Shown here: positions 22,722 through 30,811 of the stretch, in pieces
Layout: every line of letters starts with the position of its first letter
Numbering within the stretch: position 1 is the first letter of the stretch
Source: a virus
DNA: 48,834 nt
IMG/VR virus record: IMGVR_UViG_3300045885_000249
Coordinates: 1 to 48,834 of that record
Reading direction: 5' to 3' (one strand)
Notes under the pieces: model-generated
The model's database searches: none
Seen by the model: only the letters and a program-made list of their open reading frames with translations
What the model was told of the DNA's origin: nothing
Program-made: the position numbers and the translations under genes

Positions 22722-22952
22722 ATGTTTATCGTAGTGCGCACGAACGTCCGGAAGATCGAACCGAACCATATCACGGCGGAAGCGAGCGAATTAGAGTGGC
22801 CGGTTGGCTACGTTCCGCATTCGGTTCCGACGACACTCGGAAACGGATTCAACTTTTTACTCCGCGAGACTCGCCGGCACGACGGCGAAATACAGAGCTG
22901 GCACTACACGCAACTCTTTAGCGGACTCCGGCTAACCGTTTTCAACGACTGA
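22722..22952 (+). CDS. Small early protein
   Basis: A 76-residue beta-rich protein; start follows TTGAGGGAATCG. Contains YVPHSVPTTLG and a Trp/His-rich C-terminal part. Unknown function. Confidence 0.55.
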   Translation: MFIVVRTNVRKIEPNHITAEASELEWPVGYVPHSVPTTLGNGFNFLLRETRRHDGEIQSWHYTQLFSGLRLTVFND

Positions 22953-22962
22953 GGGAAAGACA

Positions 22963-23004
22963 ATGGCAACTATTCGACTCGGCGATCTCGGCGAACGAGA
23001 ATAA
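22963..23004 (+). CDS. Possible 13-residue peptide or leader
   Basis: ATG with a strong GAGGGAAAG site followed by 13 codons (MATIRLGDLGERE) and TAA. It could be a leader peptide before the next hairpin, a relic of a longer gene, or chance. Confidence 0.35.
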   Translation: MATIRLGDLGERE

Positions 23005-23021
23005 ACACGAGGCGATAACTC

Positions 23022-23050
23022 AAGTGCGTGGTCGGAGCCGCGCACTTTTT
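23022..23050 (+). terminator. Recurrent intergenic hairpin with T-run
   Basis: AAGTGCG / CGCACTT (23022-23028, 23041-23047) followed by TTTTT. Preceded by ATAACTC as in the other copies. Confidence 0.65.
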
Positions 23051-23112
23051 GGTATCGCAAGGAAGACTCTCGCCGCAGGGACGCGGCATTACCTAACGCT
23101 GAGGAAACGAAA

Positions 23113-24255
23113 ATGAAAGCTGGAATGAGACTGGAAGAGTTGTTAAACAACGTAATGGTGTCGAGCCGACGGAAGCACGACCTGTTGGTGCCAACGAAGG
23201 AAGCGGTGAGGATGGTCGAAATGTCGGACTATCCGAACGGCGTCGCGCTCGTCGTCTTAAAGGAAGGCGACGCCACGCTTCACCGATTCTCGATCACGAA
23301 GAACTGCCACCAGCAAATCTCGGACAAGCTCGGCATCCCGTGGAAGTATTACGACAGACTGCTCGCCGATCACCGCGACTTGGTTATCACCCAAGTCAAC
23401 GCGCTCTTCGAGCGGGAGCCGTCAATCCAACTACTACGGACCGACGACGGCAAGGCACGCGCGTTTCTCTCGGACCGCTTCAACCGGCTCGACAACGACG
23501 CACTTCTGGAACAGATTCTTCCGCCGATAGTAAAGGGCGAAATTCAAAGCAAGCTGCTTTCGTCCAACGTCAGCGACGATTACATGCACCTGAAGATTCT
23601 GTTCACCGATCCGCGACTGGCAATGGATCTCGGCGACGCACCACACGGTCGCGGTCGCGACATCGTTCATCCCGGTGCCGCGATAGATAACAGCGAAACC
23701 GGACGCGGGAAGATGAAGGTGCGCGGCTTCCTTTATCGCCGCTACTGCGAGAACGGGTGCGTATTCGGATCAGAGTCCGTCTTCGACTACACGCGAACGC
23801 ATCTCGGTCCGAAGCTGAACGTGATCGAAGGAAGCTGCTATGAAGTCTTCAGCGACGAGACCATCCGCAAGCAGAACGAGTTGATTATCTGCGAAGCCAC
23901 CGACGCGATGAAGGCGCTGTCGAAACCGGAGAACGTCGCGAAGATGCGTGACGCTCTCGTCGCCGCGAAGAACGACACGCCGGTCACGGATGCGTTCGCC
24001 GCGGTCACGCAGCTCGCGAGGGAGCTGCCGATCAGGGACAGCGAGAAGCAATCCATTCTGGAATCGTTTCTTCAGGACGGAGACTTCACGCGGTGGGGAA
24101 TGCTGAACGCGGTTACGTCGGTCGCGAACTCGGACGCGGTAACTTACGACAGGGCGTGCGAGTTGGAAGAGATCGGCGGCGAGATCATCGACCTGAATAG
24201 CAGCCAGTGGCAGCGCATCGCGACCGCCACATTGCGGGAGAAGATCGCGGCATAA
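23113..24255 (+). CDS. DUF932 phage protein
   Basis: A 380-residue protein of the DUF932 phage/plasmid family. Recognisable blocks are LGIPWKYYDRLL, LRTDDGKARAFLSDRFNRLDN, IVHPGAAIDNSETGRG, and the central VRGFLYRRYCENGCVF. The family is abundant in tailed phages and plasmids. Its function is not settled; it may bind DNA or act in host takeover. The start follows CTGAGGAAACG. Confidence 0.85.
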   Translation: MKAGMRLEELLNNVMVSSRRKHDLLVPTKEAVRMVEMSDYPNGVALVVLKEGDATLHRFSITKNCHQQISDKLGIPWKYYDRLLADHRDLVITQVNALFEREPSIQLLRTDDGKARAFLSDRFNRLDNDALLEQILPPIVKGEIQSKLLSSNVSDDYMHLKILFTDPRLAMDLGDAPHGRGRDIVHPGAAIDNSETGRGKMKVRGFLYRRYCENGCVFGSESVFDYTRTHLGPKLNVIEGSCYEVFSDETIRKQNELIICEATDAMKALSKPENVAKMRDALVAAKNDTPVTDAFAAVTQLARELPIRDSEKQSILESFLQDGDFTRWGMLNAVTSVANSDAVTYDRACELEEIGGEIIDLNSSQWQRIATATLREKIAA

Positions 24256-24271
24256 CAAGAGGGAATAGCTC

Positions 24272-24300
24272 AGGCGCGGCGGTGAGAGCGGCGCGCCTTT
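24272..24300 (+). terminator. Recurrent intergenic hairpin
   Basis: AGGCGCG / CGCGCCT with a longer loop (about 13 nt), then TTTT-GATATTTCACT. Same arrangement as the 22163 copy. Confidence 0.65.
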
Positions 24301-24330
24301 TGATATTTCACTCCACTGAGGGAAACGACA

Positions 24331-24543
24331 ATGACAGAGGAAAAGATCAAACGCGCGAAGTTCACGGTGGAACTTCACGCGACGTTCGAGAGCGGACAAG
24401 TATTGATAGTGTGCGAAACCATAGACGCATTCACGTTCACGATAGCGGCGCAGAAAGTAGAGAGATCACTGCGATCACGAGGCTACAAGAACGTGTCGGC
24501 GTTTCGCGTTACACGATGGAAGCCAACTGAGGGAGAACAATAA
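24331..24543 (+). CDS. Small early protein
   Basis: A 70-residue basic protein with alternating strands (FTVELHATFESGQVLIV). Start follows ACTGAGGGAAACG; its stop overlaps the next start (TAATG). Unknown function. Confidence 0.55.
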   Translation: MTEEKIKRAKFTVELHATFESGQVLIVCETIDAFTFTIAAQKVERSLRSRGYKNVSAFRVTRWKPTEGEQ

Positions 24544-25190
24544 TGCACTTCGAAAATACTGCGATGTTAAAGAACATCGCTGCGCGACTTCGCGAGAAAG
24601 ATCAGCGGTTCACCACAGAGTCTACCGAGTGGAGAAAGATGCTGGTAAAGCACGACGGCACCGTGGTCGCGTATATAGCAGAGACTCGCGCGCGGATTAA
24701 CTCGTACCAGTCTACCCACGGCGGCTGGCGCGTTCACCGTCCGGACTACACACGGCCCGGTGGTTATCAGGTGACCTCGGCGCCGAGCGAGTATCGGTAT
24801 TGGGGTGGACGGAACTTCAAGACAGACGAGTCCGTTATCAGCGCCGTCGTCGGCGCGGTGGCGCATAAGGTAACGGAGCGCGAGCAGACGCTGTATATGC
24901 TGCGAGCACAATACACTACGAAGGAACGCGAACTGCGCGCGGCGCGCACCGCACTCCGCGCGATAATTACGCAATGTAATGACGGCGAATTACTACAGCT
25001 CGCCGGCGACGTTCAGAATATATACGCCGCAACGCCGCGCGCCAAAGCGATCCACGATGCGTCACGCGAGTTCGTCCACGCAATGCATATACACGAACGG
25101 GCCGCGCTCGCTATCCGCGACTTTATAAACGACGACGACGGGCTGGCGGCCGAACTAGACAAGGCCAGACAGCGGGAGCTATCGCAATGA
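24543..25190 (+). CDS. Early protein, coiled-coil
   Basis: A 215-residue protein with a helical N-terminus, a Tyr/Gly-rich central region (about 55-90) and long charged helices thereafter (EREQTLYMLRAQY, ERELRAARTALRAI), suggesting a coiled coil. Overlaps the next gene by ATGA. No family recognised. Confidence 0.6.
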   Translation: MHFENTAMLKNIAARLREKDQRFTTESTEWRKMLVKHDGTVVAYIAETRARINSYQSTHGGWRVHRPDYTRPGGYQVTSAPSEYRYWGGRNFKTDESVISAVVGAVAHKVTEREQTLYMLRAQYTTKERELRAARTALRAIITQCNDGELLQLAGDVQNIYAATPRAKAIHDASREFVHAMHIHERAALAIRDFINDDDGLAAELDKARQRELSQ

Positions 25191-25687
25191 GAAACGACGA
25201 CATACCGATTCACCCGGAGCGCGGCCTTGATCCTCACCTGCTAGTCTGCCAGCGGTGCGGAGAATCGACCGGCGTGACGGTCGGCGAACTCCGCAAGGCG
25301 CAAATGAAGAAGCCGGGTGACAAGAAACCTACGTGGCTGTATGCACCACGCTCACAGACACGTAAGGCGGAAGCCGAAGCGGAAGCCGACGGCTATAGAG
25401 TCGGCGCGTGGATAGCGGTACAGGAAGCCGAGCGCGTGCCAGATCCTTTCCCGTGCCAAAGCTGTGCCGCCGAGTTACAGATGTTCGAAGCTATCGTGGC
25501 TGCTGGCGGCGTTCACTTCCGCTGCGCGACGTGTCACTTCACTGGCGTCCTTCGCGGAGAGTCGCCGTATGCACAAGCGGTCCGAAGATCGGCCGGTATA
25601 GAAGCGCCGGAACCGTGCGGTGTCGAGTTCGAAAACTGCGCGGATCACACACCATCCACTGAGGGAAACGATAATGCGAAAGAATAA
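25187..25687 (+). CDS. Early protein with zinc ribbons
   Basis: A 166-residue protein with three Cys pairs: CQRCGE (about 21-25), CQSC (about 86-89) and CATC (about 111-114), plus a Cys near the end. An E/A-rich repeat (KAEAEAEADGY) separates the first from the others. Likely zinc-binding, perhaps nucleic-acid binding. Unknown family; coupled to its neighbours by overlaps. Confidence 0.65.
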   Translation: MRNDDIPIHPERGLDPHLLVCQRCGESTGVTVGELRKAQMKKPGDKKPTWLYAPRSQTRKAEAEAEADGYRVGAWIAVQEAERVPDPFPCQSCAAELQMFEAIVAAGGVHFRCATCHFTGVLRGESPYAQAVRRSAGIEAPEPCGVEFENCADHTPSTEGNDNAKE

Positions 25688-26051
25688 CGGAACGAACCGA
25701 ACGACGAACGTGAGACGCCGGAAGAACTACGACACGGTGGCAGTATGGCCGGGCACATATCTCGGCGAGCTTTCCGCCGCCGACTTCGTGAACTGGATGA
25801 AGACGGAAGGCGGAACGCGCGCGCAGTTCTTAGAAGTGATCGAGACTGCGCCGGAGCGACTGCTCAACGGGCACGCGGTACTTGGCACCGGCGGACGGAC
25901 AGACCTGTTCTTCGCCGTCCATAACGACGACGTTCCGCGCTTCGCGATATGGCGATTGCAGTACGGGATTCGTTGGTTAACCGACGTTCTGAACGCCGAG
26001 AACTACCGTCACACGATCTATCCCGAGCGCGTACTGATGTACACGAGGTAA
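25674..26051 (+). CDS. Early protein
   Basis: A 125-residue protein with a very basic N-terminus (RKNNGTNRTTNVRRRK) followed by a mixed alpha/beta domain (WPGTYLGELSAADFVNWM). The start at 25674 follows CTGAGGGAAACG. Not recognised. Confidence 0.6.
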   Translation: MRKNNGTNRTTNVRRRKNYDTVAVWPGTYLGELSAADFVNWMKTEGGTRAQFLEVIETAPERLLNGHAVLGTGGRTDLFFAVHNDDVPRFAIWRLQYGIRWLTDVLNAENYRHTIYPERVLMYTR

Positions 26052-26057
26052 CTGGTC

Positions 26058-26303
26058 ATGAAGAAAAAAGCGAAACGGAAACCCGCGAAGAAAGCGCGGA
26101 AGGAAAGGCCGAAGCGGACGACTATCGCGAGCAAGCTGGCGGATATGCGGAAGAAAGTCCTCCACGATTGTCTTCAGTGCGGCAAGCGATTTTCCGGTAT
26201 TAAGGTGGCCAAGTTCTGCTCGGATTCTTGCCGGCAGAAAGCGAAGTATCAGCGGAAGATCGCCGCCGCGAAAAAGGAAGTTCAACCGGAAACGCCGCTA
26301 TGA
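26058..26303 (+). CDS. Small basic zinc-finger protein
   Basis: An 81-residue protein: a Lys/Arg-rich N-terminal third, then a zinc finger CLQCGKRFS...KFCSDSCRQKAKY similar to small DNA- or RNA-binding fingers. Likely nucleic-acid binding. Confidence 0.7.
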   Translation: MKKKAKRKPAKKARKERPKRTTIASKLADMRKKVLHDCLQCGKRFSGIKVAKFCSDSCRQKAKYQRKIAAAKKEVQPETPL

Positions 26304-26500
26304 GTTGGGTATACCGGGAAACTGAACGCGGTCTCTATACGGTCGGATACTATCGGCCGGACGGAGAATTTGAAACCGACTCGGATTACGGTACGCGGGA
26401 AGACGCCGCACGACGAGTATCGTACTTGAACGGCGGACTTCACCCGCTCGCGTCGCAGGCGATGTTCGTCGTCGGACCGTCGGGAGAACCGAATCGATAG
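26300..26500 (+). CDS. Small early protein, last of operon
   Basis: A 66-residue protein (SWVYRETERGLYTVGYYRPDG, shown in part) with a pattern common to small phage proteins (W-Y-x-E, YTVGYY-x-x-x-G, E-A-x-x-R-V-x-x-LNGG). Coupled by ATGA. It is followed 6 bases later by the operon terminator. Confidence 0.65.
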   Translation: MSWVYRETERGLYTVGYYRPDGEFETDSDYGTREDAARRVSYLNGGLHPLASQAMFVVGPSGEPNR

Positions 26501-26506
26501 CCGATT

Positions 26507-26543
26507 AACCCGCAGTCGCTACGGCGGCTGCGGGTTTTTTTTT
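26507..26543 (+). terminator. Strong terminator of early operon
   Basis: AACCCGCAG / CTGCGGGTT (26507-26515, 26528-26536) followed by nine Ts (26535-26543). It lies between convergent operons: the rightward early genes end here and the leftward virion operon ends at 26519, so the hairpin also overlaps the last codons of the final leftward gene. Confidence 0.92.
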
Positions 26544-26737
26544 GTCTGCTCGTCCTGTGTGCATTCCGCCGGCGTATCGGTACGCTGGCGCGTACTCGCG
26601 TCGTCGGCTTCGCACGTCGGTCGATTACACCCGATGATCGCGACGCAATAGCCGGTCCGGTTGTTCTCGTCGTCGTCGTCGTAATCGACGGCGCAGCCAA
26701 CGAGACACAGCAGGAGCACAGCATACAAAGCGTTCAC
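26519..26737 (-). CDS. Small lipoprotein, last gene of virion operon
   Basis: A 72-residue protein starting at GTG (GTGA overlap with the upstream stop). The signal ends in LCLVGC, a lipobox. The mature part is an acidic Asp-rich stretch with several Cys. Its C-terminus is encoded inside the convergent terminator. Possibly a superinfection-exclusion lipoprotein or spanin; not certain. Confidence 0.6.
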   Translation of the reverse strand: MNALYAVLLLCLVGCAVDYDDDDENNRTGYCVAIIGCNRPTCEADDASTRQRTDTPAECTQDEQTKKNPQPP

Positions 26738-29172
26738 GTCGTCGCAATGCTCAGCCAGTTATTACTGACGGTCGGTTGAGGCACCCACGTCGTACCATTG
26801 GCGCTTAACCACACGGCGGTATCGGACGACGCATTTCGCAGCGCGACATACTTTCCCGAACTCGCTTTCATAACCCTACGGAATCCGAAACTACCGCCGC
26901 CGACAACGTTCGTCCACGTTACGCCGTCCGCGCTTCGGGATACACCTAAAGTGTGCGCGACATAAATAAAATTATTCGTCGAATCGGCGTACATGTAAAA
27001 CGTTGACGATGATGCGAACGTTCCCGGCCCCACCAGTTGCGTCCAATCCGCGTTGTCTCCTTCGGCGCTGAAGTAAACGCCGCCGAATCCGAGCACCGCA
27101 ACAAAGCCTCCCAGCCAAGGAGCGTAGGCAACGCAATCCATCGGTTCGCTTCCCGTATCGGTTTCGTGCACGCCAGTCCATGTGTCTCCCTCATCGACCG
27201 ATGTCATGTAGTTGTTGTCCGCCGAGTAGGCGCCACCGGCCAACAAGATGCCATTGCCATAGGCGAATTGCTTAGTCTGAAAATTACTTGTGAGTCCGGT
27301 CGTTGACCGTACCGTAAAGGACGCGCCGTTATCATCCGAGGTTAAGAAATTATCCTGTGACAGCGATCCGCCGGCATTGACACCGACCACCATGCGGCCC
27401 GACGGTAACGTCCATATTCGTTGAAATGTTCTGTTGCCCGTCGTCGGTTCGGTTACGTCCGCCCAAGTCGTACCGTATGTCGTGCTGCGCATGATACGCA
27501 TTGACGCGGTTGTACCATCCGCGACCGCCACAAATACGCCGCCGCCGTAGGTTACGTCGATCCAGTTGCTGGTATTCGATGCGCTTCGACCAGTCCACAA
27601 TGTTCCATCGGGACTTGATTGCACGCGGTTCGTTCCGCCAGACGCAACACACACCATCTGCGAGGGTTCAGTCGGTTCGGGAATCTCCGGGTCAGGCTGC
27701 GATTCAAAATCCAAATCTCCCGTCGCCGTACGCGTTACGTAATCAAATGGTCCATCCCAAACGTCGTCGTCTTCCTGAACCATCGTCAGGTTGATACCTT
27801 TGCCTTCCTTATCCAACGTCCACTCGGTAACGAAATACTTAGCATCGACAAACCCGAGTTCGGCGATGCTAATAAGAACTGTCGTGCCCGTCTGTACTCG
27901 GAAGCACGACCAGTTTCCTTGGAACGTTAGGACGCGTTGGAGCCGCGATTGCCGCAGCTTGATGATCGCGTTGCGCTGCGCTTCATAAGAATCGTTACAG
28001 GCATTCTGATCGAGCGTTTGATATTTAACTTCGTTGTCGGCAGTCTCGTATCCAGAGTCACGCTGCTCGGGATATGGATTCGCTGTGTAGTTGCGCGTCG
28101 GATCAACGAACTTGCCGCGCACTCTGTTGTAGCGATTCTCGCTCGGCGTCGATGCCTGCAACTGTATCGAGCCTGCGAGATTCGCTTCAGTTAACGTTAC
28201 CGTCGCAGGCATCGCCGCGCCTGCCCACATTCGCCACTGTCCCTGAGTAAAGATACAGCGACCGAGCATAGAGTTGACGATGATCTCGCGAATATCCTGA
28301 CGCGGCTGGTCCGCATAGAAAGTGAAGTTGCACGTATATCGTTTCTGCGATGTTTCGTCGGAGCCGTCTGGAACCGTCTCCAGTTCGTCGCAGACATCGG
28401 CGGCCGCTTCTACCAAGTCCCAATCAATACGGTCCGCTACTTCGCCGTAACCGACATCGAACCAGCGCAGGAAGTCGGCGAGGATTAGCGCCGGATTGTC
28501 GGACCACTCCCACGTATCCGGATCATCAATATCATGCCCCACTTCCCGAGGATCATAGATTTTGTTGCCCTTAACTATCGCGCGAATGTTCTGCGGCACT
28601 CCTGCTTCGAAGGCTTCGCTGCCTTCGGTCAGTGTCATCTTGGTATAGAGCAGCGCCCAACCTTTCCCTTGATGCGCGCTCGTCCAATTACCGGCGAACG
28701 CCGAAACGAGTTCTGCGATGGCGGTCTGACTCTGCGTTCCGGTACGCGTGTCGATCTCTACTACGTCGGCGAATAAGCCACCCGTCACCGGACCGGAATC
28801 GCTCGCGATGTCGACGCCGATCATAATCGTCGTGTCGTCAATACGGAAACCGACAAAGCTGTCGATCTCGCGACCGGTTAATGCGATGAGCCGGTGCAGA
28901 TCGTTGTTATCGGTGCCGGCGGTATTCGCGAAGAGTAGCGGACCAGACAGCATATCTTCGCCGTATACGAACGCTTGCGGTTGAACGCTCGACCGAATGG
29001 TGAGCAGTTTATCGGTGGCAGCTTGTGTCAGGTCGATCTTCGGCGCGAGTGCTTTGGAGATAAGCGACAGGATCGCAATGCGCGCAAGGTTGACGGCAAC
29101 CACATACGCGAGTGACGCGCCGGCTCCCGCGCCGACGAAGAGCGCCGCTATGAATCCAAGTGCCGGTCCCAC
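26734..29172 (-). CDS. Central tail-tip protein with C-terminal Asp-box propeller
   Basis: A protein of about 812 residues. The N-terminal hydrophobic segment and the subsequent region (DLHRLIALTGREIDSFVGF, a FRWFDVGYGEVADRIDW stretch, a NSMLGRCIF block) match phage tail-tip hub proteins (lambda J / gp13-type). From about residue 520, seven Asp-box-like repeats (S-x-D-G-x-x-W: SSPDGTLW, STTYGTTW, TSDDNGASF, TSVDEGDTW, SAEGDNADW, RSADGVTW, LSANGTTW) predict a seven-bladed sialidase-like propeller. It would bind host glycans. The start is uncertain between GTG 29172, GTG 29178 and TTG 29190; 29172 follows GAGGGG with correct spacing. Confidence 0.78.
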   Translation of the reverse strand: MGPALGFIAALFVGAGAGASLAYVVAVNLARIAILSLISKALAPKIDLTQAATDKLLTIRSSVQPQAFVYGEDMLSGPLLFANTAGTDNNDLHRLIALTGREIDSFVGFRIDDTTIMIGVDIASDSGPVTGGLFADVVEIDTRTGTQSQTAIAELVSAFAGNWTSAHQGKGWALLYTKMTLTEGSEAFEAGVPQNIRAIVKGNKIYDPREVGHDIDDPDTWEWSDNPALILADFLRWFDVGYGEVADRIDWDLVEAAADVCDELETVPDGSDETSQKRYTCNFTFYADQPRQDIREIIVNSMLGRCIFTQGQWRMWAGAAMPATVTLTEANLAGSIQLQASTPSENRYNRVRGKFVDPTRNYTANPYPEQRDSGYETADNEVKYQTLDQNACNDSYEAQRNAIIKLRQSRLQRVLTFQGNWSCFRVQTGTTVLISIAELGFVDAKYFVTEWTLDKEGKGINLTMVQEDDDVWDGPFDYVTRTATGDLDFESQPDPEIPEPTEPSQMVCVASGGTNRVQSSPDGTLWTGRSASNTSNWIDVTYGGGVFVAVADGTTASMRIMRSTTYGTTWADVTEPTTGNRTFQRIWTLPSGRMVVGVNAGGSLSQDNFLTSDDNGASFTVRSTTGLTSNFQTKQFAYGNGILLAGGAYSADNNYMTSVDEGDTWTGVHETDTGSEPMDCVAYAPWLGGFVAVLGFGGVYFSAEGDNADWTQLVGPGTFASSSTFYMYADSTNNFIYVAHTLGVSRSADGVTWTNVVGGGSFGFRRVMKASSGKYVALRNASSDTAVWLSANGTTWVPQPTVSNNWLSIATT

Positions 29173-29537
29173 TTCCACCCCTCTGCACAACTATCGAAGC
29201 CAACACGGTACACCGTGCTCCTATACTTCACGGCGATATATGTCGTCATTACCAGACCGACGAAGCCATCCGGAAAGTACGCGATGTCGCCCGGCTCCAG
29301 TTCGCTACGCGCGACTGGCTCGCCGAGTACCTTGGAGAATGCGTCGCGCAAGCCGCCGTCTTCCCGTAGTTGATTGACCGCGCTGCGCCGGCAGTCGTAC
29401 CGAAGGCAGCGCCGGAAGTCCTTCCCCCAACCAATACGTATAGCTTCGATCACGAAGCGTACGCAATCGAATCCGCCGAGCACCGAATCACGCGACGCCG
29501 ATTCATCGAAGAACGTACGCAACGCGGCGGTATTCAC
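29148..29537 (-). CDS. DUF6950-type tail protein (NlpC/P60-related)
   Basis: A 129-residue protein: FDCVRFV near the N-terminus gives a catalytic-type Cys, and RSELEPGDIAYF is the block common in tail proteins of this class. No clear catalytic His follows, so peptidase activity is uncertain. These proteins take the position of lambda K in tail-tip operons. The start overlaps the upstream gene as ATGA. Confidence 0.7.
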   Translation of the reverse strand: MNTAALRTFFDESASRDSVLGGFDCVRFVIEAIRIGWGKDFRRCLRYDCRRSAVNQLREDGGLRDAFSKVLGEPVARSELEPGDIAYFPDGFVGLVMTTYIAVKYRSTVYRVGFDSCAEGWKWDRHLDS

Positions 29538-30169
29538 GAACGCGGAACCGAATAGTTAAAGAGCGGACGCCCGCTGCCACCTTGTACATTTCCTCCACCC
29601 CATCGCAGTACAAGATCGACCATGCGGTACACGTATTCGGCGACGAGATCACCGGAGTTAGCAGCCTGCTTATCTTCGTCGGTGAACCGCAGGTCGGCAC
29701 GCCCGCGACCGTTCGTGCCACGCGACTCGCAGATCAACGTTAGCTCGCCGGTATTCTGTCCGAGCGAAATGACGACGTGATCCATATAGCCGGACCAGAC
29801 TATGACAGGATCATCCAGTAATTCGCCTTGCTCGTCGTCGAAACCAAACATTAGTTCGATATCGCGCCGGTGGTAATCGTCGGTGGTCGCGTCGGCGATC
29901 ATATCCGGATCGACGCCGGTAAGAGAGATGGATACAGACTCCGGTGCGCTGCTGATCGTTTCCTTAATATCGCCGGTAATTCCGCCGAACGCACCAATGC
30001 CCAAATACGTCTCGGCACCATAGATCGGGTGGACCGCTTCACGCGGTCCGATCTCGGTATGGAATCTCTTCACGCCAGAGGAAAAATCCATGCGAGCAAA
30101 AAGGATCGGCCGAACGACGGCGGAGTTCAACGCGTTAACGTTGTCGGTCGATATATCGCGGATCGCCAT
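29534..30169 (-). CDS. Tail-tip assembly protein (DUF2163-like)
   Basis: A 211-residue protein with beta-rich sequence (VVRPILFARMDFSSG, YLGIGAFGGITGDI, SISLTGVDPDMI). It resembles minor tail proteins that follow the lambda M position, often called DUF2163 or DUF1833 type. Likely part of the baseplate-like tip. Confidence 0.65.
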   Translation of the reverse strand: MAIRDISTDNVNALNSAVVRPILFARMDFSSGVKRFHTEIGPREAVHPIYGAETYLGIGAFGGITGDIKETISSAPESVSISLTGVDPDMIADATTDDYHRRDIELMFGFDDEQGELLDDPVIVWSGYMDHVVISLGQNTGELTLICESRGTNGRGRADLRFTDEDKQAANSGDLVAEYVYRMVDLVLRWGGGNVQGGSGRPLFNYSVPRS

Positions 30170-30172
30170 ATA

Positions 30173-30811
30173 CTATGCCTGCGTTGCAAATACATCTTCG
30201 ATCATATCGAAGGTGAAGTTACTGATCGGTCCCGAGACGTTTGGACGCGACTGCCACGGCGCTTCCGGATTCGCCAATAAGAAAATACCTTGCGGCTCGT
30301 TCGCGCCACCAGCGATATATATCGCCGCATTATCCGCCGGCGATTCGCGTAAGCGCGGGACGAACTCAAGACTCACGGTGCCACCGCCGCTACTATTCGC
30401 CGGCGCGGTCGCCATCTTTAACTCCGGTTCGCCGTTAACGATTACCGAAAAATAATCGCCGTATTCAATCCAGCCGGTAACGCCGGCCGAAGCGCCGTCG
30501 ATGTTCAGCGTGTAACCGGTCTGCCCGCCACCGGCTACGACCGGCGTCCCGCCATATAGTCCGCGCGCCGGATTATCGAAGACCGTTACGCGCAAGCGAT
30601 TCGCCTGTCCGCGTTGGTGTGCGATTAACGACATCAACTGTGCACGCGTCTCTCCGCTCGCGTTATCGTACTGATAAATGAAATGCCACTTGAGTCCTTG
30701 ACGGTCGAGAGTCTGTGCGCTACCGATCAGCGGCGATGCGTACAGCGCCGTATTTCCGATCAGTGAAATAGTTGCGTTGGAGGGACAGACCGCGAGCGAA
30801 TACGCTGTCAT
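30173..30811 (-). CDS. Minor tail protein
   Basis: A 212-residue beta-rich protein immediately downstream of the tape measure (ATGA overlap). The W-rich core (GLKWHFIYQYDN) and RLRVTVFDNPARG suggest the distal tail/tip hub (lambda M-like or a Dit analogue). No enzymatic motif. Position makes it a tail-tip structural protein. Confidence 0.65.
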   Translation of the reverse strand: MTAYSLAVCPSNATISLIGNTALYASPLIGSAQTLDRQGLKWHFIYQYDNASGETRAQLMSLIAHQRGQANRLRVTVFDNPARGLYGGTPVVAGGGQTGYTLNIDGASAGVTGWIEYGDYFSVIVNGEPELKMATAPANSSGGGTVSLEFVPRLRESPADNAAIYIAGGANEPQGIFLLANPEAPWQSRPNVSGPISNFTFDMIEDVFATQA

